Shown: positions 16,323 through 25,237 of the stretch, in pieces | Position numbering within the stretch: the first letter of the stretch is position 1 | How the letters are laid out: every line of letters begins with the position of its first letter | Origin: Colivivens sp964537205 | GTDB taxonomy: Bacteria > Bacteroidota > Bacteroidia > Bacteroidales > Bacteroidaceae | Direction of reading: 5' to 3' | Length of the DNA stretch: 34,241 nt | Assembly: GCA_964537205.1 (NCBI GenBank) | Contig: CAZHZH010000021.1 | Coordinates: 1-34,241, forward strand | Translations under genes and position numbers: made by a program | The notes under the pieces: generated by a model | Seen by the model: only the letters and a program-made list of their open reading frames with translations | Told to the model about the DNA's origin: nothing | The model's database searches: none

Positions 16323-18944
16323 TTAAGATTGTTCATCATCGGTTGTATCAGTTTGTTCGTCCTGCGTGTTGCTGGCGACGTTGTCATCCTCGTGGTAGGT
16401 TATGTTGGTCTGCCCGTCGGCGTCTGGCACGTTCTCAAGTTCCGATTCGTCAATATCCTCGTGTTCCACTTTGCAGACGCTCGATATGATGTCGTTACGC
16501 TTCTTGAGGTTGATGAGGCTTACACCTTGGGTGTTCCGGCCCTGCACGCGTATTGTCTTTACTGCCAGCCTGATTGCGACTCCGCTCTTGTTTATTATCA
16601 TGAGGTCGTTGTCGTCGGTAACGTCTTTAATTGCGATGAGGGCTCCTGTTTTCTCTGTTATGTTGAGTGTCTTGACACCCTTTCCGTTGCGGTTGGTTAT
16701 ACGGTAGTCGAATATAGAACTGCGCTTGCCATAACCCTTTTCGCTGACGACAAGTATGGTCGGGATGTTCGGGTCGTTTGACATTTGCTCTTCTGTATAT
16801 CCCTCAGGGCGGTGTACTACAATCATTCCGACCACTTCGTCCTGATTGTCATTGTCGAGCTTGATGGACCTCACTCCTGTCGCCGTCCTTCCCATTGGAC
16901 GTACCGAGCTTTCTATAAAGTGGATGGCGCGTCCGTTGCGGTTGGCGATAAGGATCTCGTCCGTTCCGCTTGTCAGCAGCACTTCCTTTACCGCGTCGTC
17001 TTCGTTGAGGTTGATTGCCTTGATGCCGTTTGTGCGTGGGCGGGAGTAGCTTTCCAAAGGCGTCTTCTTTATTAATCCGTTCTTTGTGCAGAACAGCAGG
17101 TTGTGGCTGTTGATGAAGTCCTCGTCCCTAAGATCCTTTATGCAGATGAAGGCTGTGATCTTGTCGTCCGATGCTATATTGAGCATGTTTTGTACGGCGC
17201 GTCCCTTGAAAGTCTTGCTGCCCATAGGAATTTCGTATACTTTCATCCAATAACACAATCCCCTTTGTGTGAAGAACATGATGGTGTTGTGCGCGGTGGC
17301 AGGATATATGTATTCTATAAAGTCGGCTTCACGCGCGTTTCCGCCCTTGCTGCCTACTCCTCCGCGCGCTTGTATGCGGAAGTCTGCCAATGGTGTGCGT
17401 TTGATATAGCCAAGGTGTGATACGGTTATCACGCACGCGTCGTCGGCGAAGAAGTCCTCTGGATTGAAGTTCTGGCTGCCGCGCGGGTCGATGACCGTTT
17501 TGCGTTCGTCGCCGAATTTCTCCTTTACGTCAATAAGGTCGTCTTTCATAACCTTCTTGCATAGCTCTGGGTCGTCTAGGATCGATTGCAGGTACTTGAT
17601 TTGCTTGAGCAGGTCGTCGTATTCTCCGTGGAGTTTCTCCTGCTGTAGTCCTGTGAGCTGGCTGAGACGCATGTCTACGACGTACTTGGCTTGGGCTTCG
17701 TCGAAATTGAAGCGTGCCATGAGTCGTGTCTGCGCCTCTTGAGGGTTCTTTGACGACTTTATTATTTGTACCACCTCGTCGATGTTGTCGCTCGCTATGA
17801 TGAGCGCTTCAAGCAGGTGGGCTCTTTCTTCAGCCTTGCGCTTGTCGAACTTAGTGCGTCTTATTGTCACCTCATGGCGGTGTTCAATAAATTCTTTGAT
17901 GCAGTCTTTCAAGGTGAGCGTCTTTGGGCGTTTGCGTACTATGGCTATACAGTTGACGCTGAAGCTGCTTTGCATCTCGGTCATCTTGTACAGCTTGTTT
18001 AGTACGACGTTTGAATTGGCGTCGCGTTTCAAGTCGATCACTATGCGCATTCCCTCGCGGTCGGACTCGTCGTTTATGTTGCTTATACCGTCGATTTTCT
18101 TTTCGTTGATTAGTTCGGCGATACGTTTGATAAGCTCAGCCTTGTTTACGTTATAAGGTATTTCGTTTATGATGATCTTGTCGTGCTGTCCGTCTGTTTC
18201 GAACTCTGTTTTTGAGCGTATGATGATTCGTCCGTGTCCGGTTTCGTATGCTTCCTTAATGCCGTCAACGCCGCAGATGATGCCGCCTGTCGGAAAGTCC
18301 GGACCCTTGATGTAGTGCATGAGACCTTCGGTGTCGATGTCCGGGTTGTCTATATACGCCACACATCCGTCGATTACCTCGCTGAGGTTGTGTGTCGGTA
18401 TGTTTGTCGCCATACCGACGGCGATGCCCGTCGCTCCGTTGACGAGCAGGTTTGGTATACGGGTCGATAGCACCGTCGGCTCAGTGTTGGAGTCGTCGTA
18501 AGTCGGCTGGAAATCCACTGTGTCCTTGTAAAGGTCGTCCATCATCGCCTCGCCGGCGCGTGTAAGCCTCGCCTCGGTGTAACGCATGGCGGCCGCAGGG
18601 TCGCCGTCAACCGAGCCGAAGTTGCCTTGTCCGTCAACTAAGGGGTAGCGCATCGCCCATGGCTGGGCAAGCCGTACCAAAGCTCCATATACTGATGAGT
18701 CGCCATGTGGATGATATTTTCCAAGTACGTCTCCCACGATACGCGCGCTTTTTTTTGTTGGTTTGTCCGACGTGATGCCTTGTTCCATCATGTCGAAAAG
18801 AATGCGGCGGTGTACGGGCTTGAATCCGTCTCTTACATCGGGCAAGGCACGTGATACGATTACCGACATGGAATAGTCGATATAAGAAGACTTCATCGTT
18901 TCGTTGATGTCGACTTTTATAATTCTGTCTTGATTTGAATCCAT
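16323..18944 (-). CDS. gyrA: DNA gyrase subunit A
   Basis: 873 residues from the ATG at 18944. The open frame reaches 19016, but relatives begin at this methionine and the promoter -7 box lies inside the extra part. The breakage-reunion domain has catalytic Tyr122 in AAMRYTEARL. The quinolone-determining region reads HPHGDSSVYG with Ser83 intact and Gly at the place of E. coli Asp87. The C-terminal beta-pinwheel follows, then a very acidic tail (DEQTDTTDDEQS). The GyrA-box position (525-531) reads QARGGVG rather than Q(R/K)RGG(R/K)G. The N-terminus is unlike Bacteroidetes ParC, so GyrA is preferred. With GyrB it introduces negative supercoils. Confidence 0.95.
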   Translation of the reverse strand: MDSNQDRIIKVDINETMKSSYIDYSMSVIVSRALPDVRDGFKPVHRRILFDMMEQGITSDKPTKKSARIVGDVLGKYHPHGDSSVYGALVRLAQPWAMRYPLVDGQGNFGSVDGDPAAAMRYTEARLTRAGEAMMDDLYKDTVDFQPTYDDSNTEPTVLSTRIPNLLVNGATGIAVGMATNIPTHNLSEVIDGCVAYIDNPDIDTEGLMHYIKGPDFPTGGIICGVDGIKEAYETGHGRIIIRSKTEFETDGQHDKIIINEIPYNVNKAELIKRIAELINEKKIDGISNINDESDREGMRIVIDLKRDANSNVVLNKLYKMTEMQSSFSVNCIAIVRKRPKTLTLKDCIKEFIEHRHEVTIRRTKFDKRKAEERAHLLEALIIASDNIDEVVQIIKSSKNPQEAQTRLMARFNFDEAQAKYVVDMRLSQLTGLQQEKLHGEYDDLLKQIKYLQSILDDPELCKKVMKDDLIDVKEKFGDERKTVIDPRGSQNFNPEDFFADDACVITVSHLGYIKRTPLADFRIQARGGVGSKGGNAREADFIEYIYPATAHNTIMFFTQRGLCYWMKVYEIPMGSKTFKGRAVQNMLNIASDDKITAFICIKDLRDEDFINSHNLLFCTKNGLIKKTPLESYSRPRTNGIKAINLNEDDAVKEVLLTSGTDEILIANRNGRAIHFIESSVRPMGRTATGVRSIKLDNDNQDEVVGMIVVHRPEGYTEEQMSNDPNIPTILVVSEKGYGKRSSIFDYRITNRNGKGVKTLNITEKTGALIAIKDVTDDNDLMIINKSGVAIRLAVKTIRVQGRNTQGVSLINLKKRNDIISSVCKVEHEDIDESELENVPDADGQTNITYHEDDNVASNTQDEQTDTTDDEQS

Positions 18945-18993
18945 TGTTTGTCTTTTAATTTCTTCTGAATAATCTTTTTGGCGTAATTCATTA

Positions 18994-19001
18994 CAAAGGT
19001 A
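18994..19001 (-). promoter_or_regulatory. Putative -7 element for gyrA
   Basis: Minus-strand TACCTTTG fits TAnnTTTG, with a predicted transcription start about 43 nt before the chosen gyrA ATG. The -33 position reads only TTTTC. This box supports the start at 18944 over 19016. Confidence 0.5.
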
Positions 19002-19371
19002 ACGAATTCTTCCCAACGAAGAAAACTTTTCAAGGCAAAAGAATGGCCGTAACTTGATTTTTAGCGCGAATCAGCCCCGTTTTTAAGTTTTAGTATCGGT
19101 TTCGACAGACTGTCGGCTGGTCGTCTCGAAGTGTGTCACGGTGCGGAAATCGTGCGATATCGGTGTCGTAATGAAAAACTGTTACTGCGACGATGAAAAT
19201 CCGCACGCCGGTATTTCATTTCAGATCCATACGGGACGTTGTGGGCTTCCGCTTTTAAGTTCGCCTCTTGTATGCGCCCCATCAGCGTGATGGTGATGCC
19301 ACTAATTCCGCATCGTAGCTTTCCACGGAACCTGTCGTTTTATTGTCTTACGAAAGTTTCGCACGCATTTA
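19002..19371. other. Gene-free region between gyrA and the GH35 gene
   Basis: About 370 bp between divergent genes. I see no coding sequence with protein-like composition, no tRNA and no mobile element. The only structure noticed is a short perfect palindrome, CGACAGACTGTCG at 19102-19114, of unknown meaning. Confidence 0.5.
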
Positions 19372-19403
19372 TTTGTTTATTCAATCTTGTTTGCTTAACT
19401 TTG
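19372..19403 (+). promoter_or_regulatory. Consensus promoter for the GH35 gene
   Basis: TTTG at 19372-19375, a 20-bp spacer and TAACTTTG at 19396-19403 match both elements. Start of transcription is predicted near 19410, about 35 nt before the ATG. Confidence 0.75.
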
Positions 19404-19444
19404 CCCCTGCGTTGTAATGACGGAAAACCATTATTATTTAAGAT

Positions 19445-21781
19445 ATGAAGAAATTACTTTTTACTTTGGCCTTGGCTTTGACCACAACTTTCGCCATGGC
19501 GCAAAAAGGTTCGTTTGAGGCGGGACGTGGACGGTTCCTGCTTGATGGCGAGCCGTTCACGGTGAAAGCCGCTGAGATTCATTATCCGCGTATTCCACGC
19601 CAGTATTGGGATCATCGAATCAAGATGTGCAAGGCTCTTGGCATGAATACGGTGTGCATTTACATCTTTTGGAACATACATGAGCAGCGGGAGGGCGTGT
19701 TTGACTTCACTGGCAATAACGACATCGCCGAGTTCTGCCGTCTGGCGAAGAAGAACGGGATGTACGTAATCGTGCGTCCCGGCCCTTACGTGTGCGCCGA
19801 GTGGGAAATGGGCGGACTGCCTTGGTGGCTGTTGAAAAAGAAGGACATCAAACTGCGAGAGCAGGATCCGTATTTCATGGAGCGTGTGGACACGTTTGAA
19901 CGGAAGGTGGCCGAACAGCTGGCTCCGCTTACCATTCAAAAGGGCGGACCGATCATCATGGTGCAAGTGGAGAACGAATACGGCAGCTATGGGGTCGACA
20001 AGCCATACGTAAGCGCCATTCGGGACATCGTGCGCAAATACTTTGGCGATGATATTGCGCTATTCCAATGCGACTGGTCGAGCAACTTTGAGAAAAACGG
20101 GCTCGACGACATGATTTGGACCATGAACTTTGGCACAGGCGCGAACATACAAGACCAGTTCCGCCGGCTGAGGCAGTTGCGTCCCGACTCACCGCTTATG
20201 TGCTCCGAATTCTGGAGCGGCTGGTTTGACAAGTGGGGCGGAAAGCATGAGACACGCAGCGCGAAGGACATGGTGGAGGGACTGAAGGAGATGCTCGACA
20301 ATAATATTTCTTTCTCCCTGTATATGACCCACGGAGGCACGTCGTTCGGCCATTGGGCCGGAGCCAACTCCCCGGGGTTCGCTCCCGACGTGACCAGTTA
20401 CGATTATGACGCGCCCATCAATGAGTACGGACGCGCCACCGACAAGTATTGGGAGCTGCGCGGCATGTTGCAGGGATTCTCTGAAAAGAAATTGCCTAAT
20501 CCGCCAGCCGACATCCCGATCCAGAGCGTTCCGGAATTCAGTGTCGGCGAGTACTCGTCAATATGGGACTTGAACGGTGTCGACATGCATAAGAGTGAGG
20601 ACATGAAGACTATGGAAGAGTTCGACCAGGGGTGGGGGAGTATGATCTACGCGACGGAGATTCCCGCATTTGACAAACCTGCGAACTTGCACATAGAGAA
20701 CGGGCATGACTATGTGCAGGTGTTTGTAGGCGACAAGTATATAGGCGCGCTCGACCGCCGTATGGGTGAGAAGGACATAGTCATACCATCACAGCGGAAG
20801 AGTGAGACGCTGTTCCTTGTCGTTGAGGCGATGGGGCGGATCAACTTCGGCAGGGCCATCAAGGATTTCAAGGGAATTGAAGGCGGCGCGGAATTGTCGA
20901 TAGAGCTTGGCGGCAACAAGTTCACTTCGTCGTTAAAGCATTGGAACACTTACATGCTGCCCGACTCATACGAGTTCTATGCCGGCAGGAAGTACGAGGC
21001 CTCAAACGGTTCAGACTCCGCGAACCGCAAACCAGGATACTACAAGGCAACGTTCAATGTGGGCAAGGTCGGAGATACGTTCTTGGACATGTCCACTTGG
21101 GGCAAGGGCTTGGTTTATGTGAACGGACACGCTTTGGGGCGTTTCTGGGAGATTGGTCCGCAGCAAACCCTTTATTGCCCCGGTTGTTGGTTGAAGAAAG
21201 GGAAGAACGAAATCGTCATCTTTGACATCATAGGTCCGAAACGTCAGGTTGTGGCAGGACTCGACCATCCGATAATAGACAAGCTGCAAAACGAGGAACC
21301 GCCTATACACCGCAAGGAAGGACAGACAATCGACCTGACTGCGGAGACCCCTATAGCGACAGGTTCGTTCGCCTCCGGCAACGGATGGCAGACCGTCACA
21401 TTCAGCCAGCCCGTCAAGGCGCGCTATGTATGCCTTGAGGCGGTGAACTCACTTGACGGCAAGGAGTATGCTTGTATAGCCGAACTTTATATAAAGGACG
21501 AGAAGGGCGAACGCCTGTCGCGTGAGCCGTGGAAGATCGCGTATGCCGACAATGAGGATATAAAGACGGGCAACAAGGCGGCTGACAAGATTTACGACCT
21601 TCAGGAAAGTACGTATTGGTCTACTGAGAAGGGCGTGAACTATCCTCACACCGTCGTCATTGATTTGGGCAAGGAGTATACAATCACCGCGCTCGACTAC
21701 CTGCCTCGCATGGAAAGTTCCGTGCCGGGTGGTATCAAGGATTATAGGATATATGCGAAAGCCGCCGAGTTTAAGTACTAA
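19445..21781 (+). CDS. Secreted GH35 beta-galactosidase with F5/8-type C-terminal domain
   Basis: 778 residues. Signal peptide MKKLLFTLALALTTTFAMAQ. The glycoside hydrolase family 35 barrel spans about 28-345, with acid/base Glu178 in VQVENEYGSYG and nucleophile Glu255 in MCSEFWSGWFD. The HYPRIP and RPGPYVCAEWEMGGLP motifs are also typical. Middle beta-sandwich domains follow (about 390-620). The last 130 residues look like an F5/8 type C (discoidin) carbohydrate-binding domain. The enzyme removes terminal beta-linked galactose from glycans, probably in the periplasm or at the surface. It is monocistronic, with no SusC/SusD pair beside it. The last 65 bp of the gene recur at 30027-30091. Confidence 0.95.
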   Translation: MKKLLFTLALALTTTFAMAQKGSFEAGRGRFLLDGEPFTVKAAEIHYPRIPRQYWDHRIKMCKALGMNTVCIYIFWNIHEQREGVFDFTGNNDIAEFCRLAKKNGMYVIVRPGPYVCAEWEMGGLPWWLLKKKDIKLREQDPYFMERVDTFERKVAEQLAPLTIQKGGPIIMVQVENEYGSYGVDKPYVSAIRDIVRKYFGDDIALFQCDWSSNFEKNGLDDMIWTMNFGTGANIQDQFRRLRQLRPDSPLMCSEFWSGWFDKWGGKHETRSAKDMVEGLKEMLDNNISFSLYMTHGGTSFGHWAGANSPGFAPDVTSYDYDAPINEYGRATDKYWELRGMLQGFSEKKLPNPPADIPIQSVPEFSVGEYSSIWDLNGVDMHKSEDMKTMEEFDQGWGSMIYATEIPAFDKPANLHIENGHDYVQVFVGDKYIGALDRRMGEKDIVIPSQRKSETLFLVVEAMGRINFGRAIKDFKGIEGGAELSIELGGNKFTSSLKHWNTYMLPDSYEFYAGRKYEASNGSDSANRKPGYYKATFNVGKVGDTFLDMSTWGKGLVYVNGHALGRFWEIGPQQTLYCPGCWLKKGKNEIVIFDIIGPKRQVVAGLDHPIIDKLQNEEPPIHRKEGQTIDLTAETPIATGSFASGNGWQTVTFSQPVKARYVCLEAVNSLDGKEYACIAELYIKDEKGERLSREPWKIAYADNEDIKTGNKAADKIYDLQESTYWSTEKGVNYPHTVVIDLGKEYTITALDYLPRMESSVPGGIKDYRIYAKAAEFKY

Positions 21782-21800
21782 GGAGGCGTATGCGTTTCAT

Positions 21801-21845
21801 AAAGGGCGGGACCAACACGGCATGCGCCGCAAGGTTCCGCCCTTT
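21801..21845. terminator. Stem-loop between convergent GH35 and AraC genes
   Basis: A 12-bp stem with one wobble (21801-21812 with 21834-21845) sits between the two convergent stop codons. Flanking T-runs are weak on both strands. Confidence 0.6.
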
Positions 21846-21859
21846 ATGATGGCATCTTT

Positions 21860-22756
21860 TTATGAGTCACGATATTGCTGTGGTGTCATGCCCGCAATAC
21901 GGTGGAAGTACCGGCTGAAGAAGCTGTAGTTGTCGAAATTCAGCTCGTCGGCAATCCTGTTCACCGGCAGGTCGGTGTGCTTGAGCATTACTTTCGCTTC
22001 CATAATGACGGCCTTGTCAATCCATTCCTTGGGGGTCATTCCGCTGTATCCTTTGATGACGCGTCCCAGGTAGTTCTGTGTGACGAACAGCTTGTCGGCG
22101 TAAAATGGCAGGCCGTGCTCGCGCTTGCAGTTTTCGTTGACAAGCGTGATGAACCTGTCGAATAAATCCTGTTCGCGCGTTTTGCCGGTTGTCCCGTCCT
22201 TGGTGTGCTGCAGGTTGATGAAGTTGACGTGCAGGAACAAGGCGGCAATCAGGGCTCCTATCGTCTCTTTGCTGTAAGTGTCGTGGTGTACGAGGTTCCA
22301 TACGCAGCCGATGATGCTGTCTGCAACATCGGCTGCGTTACCCTCCAAGCGCACTTCCAAATCATGGATCGTCCCGACAAACGAAGCCGGCAGATGACCG
22401 TTCATGTTTACATATAGATACTGCGGGTCGATTGTCATGGCAATCATCTCGAAGTCGTCCGACAAATGCTCTATTTCCATTAGGCTGCCTTCGCTGAGAT
22501 ATGCGAAATCGCCGGCCACGAGCTTGCGTTGTACGAGGTTTATGTCCACATCCATCTCTCCGTTCTGAATATAAGTGACACGTACGTTGTCGATTTTATA
22601 AGGTTGGTGCAGCGAAAGGAATCCGCCAAGCTGTGTTCCGCCTCCGAAATGTATCATTGCGAACTCGGGACTTAGGAATGTGAAACCCGTGCCGCCTTTA
22701 TGCTCGTCGACGAGTTCCTTCATTTTGTTGAACGACAATAACTCTAATTTCTTCAT
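21860..22756 (-). CDS. AraC-family transcriptional regulator
   Basis: 298 residues. The N-terminal 170 residues look like a cupin-type sensing domain (MDVDINLVQRKLVAGDFAYLSEGSLMEIEHLSD). The last 100 form the double helix-turn-helix: FYADKLFVTQNYLGRVIKGYSGMTPKEWIDKAVIMEAKVML, then LPVNRIADELNFDNYSFFSRYFHRIAGMTPQQYR, which matches the AraC signature. It is divergent from the tolC operon with about 216 bp between the start codons. That gap contains AraC-like direct repeats at 22863-22912, so it probably controls the exporter. The effector is unknown. Confidence 0.93.
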   Translation of the reverse strand: MKKLELLSFNKMKELVDEHKGGTGFTFLSPEFAMIHFGGGTQLGGFLSLHQPYKIDNVRVTYIQNGEMDVDINLVQRKLVAGDFAYLSEGSLMEIEHLSDDFEMIAMTIDPQYLYVNMNGHLPASFVGTIHDLEVRLEGNAADVADSIIGCVWNLVHHDTYSKETIGALIAALFLHVNFINLQHTKDGTTGKTREQDLFDRFITLVNENCKREHGLPFYADKLFVTQNYLGRVIKGYSGMTPKEWIDKAVIMEAKVMLKHTDLPVNRIADELNFDNYSFFSRYFHRIAGMTPQQYRDS

Positions 22757-22769
22757 CTTGCTTCCTTTT

Positions 22770-22795
22770 CTAATTGGTCCAATTGGTCTGATTAG
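22770..22795. repeat. Inverted-repeat partner, copy 1 (9-bp unit repeat)
   Basis: Two 9-bp units AATTGGTCC and AATTGGTCT lie in tandem, followed by GATTAG. The reverse complement of 22773-22795 matches 24253-24275 at 22 of 23 positions. It lies in the leader of the AraC gene. Confidence 0.7.
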
Positions 22796-22831
22796 TTATA
22801 TAACGTGTACATGGAAAAACTTTTTCTGTGG

Positions 22832-22839
22832 CAAAGATA
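22832..22839 (-). promoter_or_regulatory. Putative -7 element for the AraC regulator
   Basis: Minus-strand TATCTTTG fits TAnnTTTG. There is no TTTG at -33. The leader would be about 69 nt. Confidence 0.5.
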
Positions 22840-22862
22840 AGAAGAAACATTGATATGGATGT

Positions 22863-22912
22863 ACTAAAAAGTGCATTAAGCACTAAAAAGTACATTTGCA
22901 GCCTTAAAAAGT
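22863..22912 (+). promoter_or_regulatory. Three direct repeats, likely AraC-type operator
   Basis: ACTAAAAAGT occurs at 22863-22872 and again at 22882-22891, with a diverged copy CTTAAAAAGT at 22903-22912. The steps are 19 and 21 bp, close to two helical turns, as in operators bound by tandem AraC-type domains. The last copy ends just before the -33 position of the tolC promoter. Confidence 0.65.
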
Positions 22913-22937
22913 TATCTTCACTTTACTTTTTCAGTAT

Positions 22938-22945
22938 TAACTTTG
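22938..22945 (+). promoter_or_regulatory. -7 element of the tolC operon
   Basis: TAACTTTG is a full -7 match, but the -33 window (about 22914-22918) reads ATCTT, not TTTG. Missing -33 with an adjacent operator suggests dependence on an activator. Transcription should start near 22952, about 20 nt before the ATG at 22973. Confidence 0.65.
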
Positions 22946-22972
22946 CACCATGAACAGAAAAATGATCGTAAT

Positions 22973-24256
22973 ATGAAGACAAGAACCTTTTTAGCAAGTA
23001 TTCTATTGGCGCTCCCCGCCATGCTGATGGCGCAGGCTGTCACCCTCGACGAGTGCCAGAAGGCGGCGCGTGAGAATTATCCCCTTATCAAGAGGTATGA
23101 CTTGATTGCCCGCACTACCAACATCACCGTGAGTAATCTCAACAAGCGGTGGCTGCCGCAAATCGACGCTACTGCACAGGCTGCTTATCAGAGTGATGTA
23201 ATGACGCTGCCCGACGCACTCAAGGAAATGCTTGAACAGCGCGACTATGATGTCAAGGGGGTGCGCAAGGACCAGTACCGCGTAGGTCTGAATGTCGGAC
23301 AAAACATTTGGGACGGAGGACGTATTAGCAGTCAGAAGCGGATTGCAAAGGCGCGGGGCGAGCTTGACAAAGCTCAGAACAAGGTCGATATGTACACCGT
23401 GGCGCAACGTGTCAACGAACTCTATTTTGGAGTGCTCACCATTGACGAGCGGCTGAAAACCAACAGCGACCTGCAGACACTCTTACAATCCAACCTTGAC
23501 AAGCTGGACGCGATGTATAAAGGCGGAACGGCGATGCGGAGCGATGTCAGTTCTGTAATGGCGGAGAAACTGAACGCCGAGCAGCAGGCTACAGAATTGA
23601 ACGCCACACGCCAAAGTCTGCTCCGTCTGCTTGGTGTATTCTGTGGAATAGACAACATCACCGCCGTTGTCAAGCCGCAGGCGATGAATGTGGCCGATGG
23701 TGCCAATTACCGCCCCGAACTCGCTCTTGCCGACGCTCAGGTAAGTCTTGCCGACGCCCTGGAGAAGTCGTTGAAGGCAAGCCTCATGCCGCGCGTCAGC
23801 GCCTTTGCTCAAGTATATTATGGCTATCCAGGCTACGACATGTTCCACGACATGTTCCATCGTGACTGGACGTTGAACGGCACAGTCGGTTTGAAAATCT
23901 CATGGAGCATCAGCTCACTCTACACCAACAAGAACGACCATGCGAGATACCAGGCACAACGGGAGGCGGCGGAGGTCTATCGTGCGACGTTCCTCTTCAA
24001 CAACCGTCTTGATGCCATACAGCAGAACGACGATATTGGCAAATACAGCAGGATGATGGAGGAAGACGCGCAAATAGTGGAATTGCGGCGCGACGTCCGC
24101 CTTGCGGCGGAGTCGAAGCTGGCTCACGGCATCATCGATACGAACAACCTTTTGCAGGAGATAAACCGTGAGAACCTGGCCAAGAACAATATGAGCATGC
24201 ACGAGGTGCAGATGCTCAAGAAGATGTATGATTTGAAGTACACACTAAACAACTAA
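22973..24256 (+). CDS. TolC-family outer membrane factor
   Basis: 427 residues from the ATG at 22973. A TTG at 22943 would extend the frame but overlaps the promoter. Signal peptide MKTRTFLASILLALPAMLMAQA. The mature protein has the two-repeat helical pattern of outer membrane efflux proteins: VTLDECQKAARENYPLIKRYDLI, then VGLNVGQNIWDGGRISSQKRIAKARGELDKAQNKVD, and the second repeat with TLNGTVGLKISWSISSLY. It forms the trimeric outer-membrane channel and periplasmic tunnel for a tripartite exporter. It is first gene of the operon and is followed after 30 nt by the adaptor gene. Confidence 0.93.
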   Translation: MKTRTFLASILLALPAMLMAQAVTLDECQKAARENYPLIKRYDLIARTTNITVSNLNKRWLPQIDATAQAAYQSDVMTLPDALKEMLEQRDYDVKGVRKDQYRVGLNVGQNIWDGGRISSQKRIAKARGELDKAQNKVDMYTVAQRVNELYFGVLTIDERLKTNSDLQTLLQSNLDKLDAMYKGGTAMRSDVSSVMAEKLNAEQQATELNATRQSLLRLLGVFCGIDNITAVVKPQAMNVADGANYRPELALADAQVSLADALEKSLKASLMPRVSAFAQVYYGYPGYDMFHDMFHRDWTLNGTVGLKISWSISSLYTNKNDHARYQAQREAAEVYRATFLFNNRLDAIQQNDDIGKYSRMMEEDAQIVELRRDVRLAAESKLAHGIIDTNNLLQEINRENLAKNNMSMHEVQMLKKMYDLKYTLNN

Positions 24257-24275
24257 TCAGACTAATTGGACCAAT
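24253..24275. repeat. Inverted-repeat partner, copy 2
   Basis: This 23-bp stretch overlaps the tolC stop codon and matches the reverse complement of 22773-22795 at 22 of 23 positions. The two copies flank tolC in opposite orientation. Confidence 0.7.
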
Positions 24276-24286
24276 AAAAAAACAAT

Positions 24287-25225
24287 ATGAAAAAGTTTAA
24301 GTTATTTTACATGATGATGGTTGCAACCACTCTCGTGGGTTGCGGCTCTAATGACGCCGACTATGATGCGTCGGGCGTTTTCGAAACTACTGAAATCATC
24401 GTCTCCGCGAAAGGGCAGGGCGAGATAATGAGCCTTAACGTGGAGGAAGGGCAGGACGTGAAGGCTGGCGACAGTCTGGGCTTCATCGATATGACCCGGC
24501 TCAACCTCATGAAGCAGCAACTTGCCGCAAGCAAGGCGCAGGTCGACGCCAACAAGGCGGTCGCAGACAGCCATGTACTCGACCTTGACAAGCAGGTGGC
24601 AGGCATCCGCCAGCAGATAGCCAACCAGCAACGCGAACTCCGCCGCTATCAGGAGTTGCTCAAGGACGGAGCCGCGACCGAGAAGCAGGTTGATGACATA
24701 GAGTACCAGATAAGCGTGCTTCAGAAGCAACTTGCAGCCACACAGGAACAGGTTGATGCCAGCAATCGCGGCTTTCGTGAGCAGGGAGCCGGTTTGGAGG
24801 CGCAGGGTAATGGTGTTGACGCGCAATCGGCGCAGGTGGACGACCAGATCAACAACTCCAAGATTATCGCCCCGGTAAGCGGCACAGTACTCTCCAAGTA
24901 TGCCGAGCAGGGTGAATACGCGGTTCCCGGACGCGCCCTGTTCAAGGTGTCGGACATACGTGACATGAAACTCCGCGCGTATATCACCGCCGACCAGCTG
25001 ACAAGCGTAAGGGTAGGGCAGAAGGTGACTGTCTATGCCGATCAAGGCAAGAATGGAAGGAAGGCTTACGGCGGCATTGTGGCGTGGATTAGTGACAAGG
25101 CCGAGTTCACTCCTAAGACGATTCAGACCCGTGACGAACGTGCGAACCTGGTCTATGCCGTTAAGATTTCCGTCGAGAACGACGGACTGATAAAGAGGGG
25201 TATGTACGGAGATGTAAAGTTTTAG
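24287..25225 (+). CDS. HlyD-family periplasmic adaptor lipoprotein
   Basis: 312 residues. Lipobox LVGC with Cys19 predicts an inner-membrane-anchored lipoprotein. The biotinyl-lipoyl-like half-motif GEIMSLNVEEGQDVKAGDSLGFID is followed by a long coiled-coil hairpin (about 75-185) of helices rich in Gln and Ala. The second lipoyl half IIAPVSGTVLSKYAEQGEYAVPGRALFKVSD and a beta-barrel domain complete it. This is the fold of adaptors such as YbhG that bridge an ABC exporter and TolC. It stands between tolC and the ATPase genes; the first ATPase starts 12 nt after its stop. Confidence 0.93.
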   Translation: MKKFKLFYMMMVATTLVGCGSNDADYDASGVFETTEIIVSAKGQGEIMSLNVEEGQDVKAGDSLGFIDMTRLNLMKQQLAASKAQVDANKAVADSHVLDLDKQVAGIRQQIANQQRELRRYQELLKDGAATEKQVDDIEYQISVLQKQLAATQEQVDASNRGFREQGAGLEAQGNGVDAQSAQVDDQINNSKIIAPVSGTVLSKYAEQGEYAVPGRALFKVSDIRDMKLRAYITADQLTSVRVGQKVTVYADQGKNGRKAYGGIVAWISDKAEFTPKTIQTRDERANLVYAVKISVENDGLIKRGMYGDVKF

Positions 25226-25237
25226 TTGGGGGTTGTT

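Noticed and set aside
18945..19016. N-terminal extension of gyrA
   Set aside because: It contains the predicted -7 box, and GyrA relatives start at the methionine at 18944.
19102..19114. Short palindrome CGACAGACTGTCG
   Set aside because: It is isolated in a gene-free region, away from predicted promoters. At 13 bp it could arise by chance, so I do not call it an operator.
24302..25045. 247-codon open frame on the minus strand
   Set aside because: It is antisense to the HlyD-like adaptor, which has clear lipoprotein and lipoyl motifs. The Leu-rich translation reflects the complement of the coiled coil.
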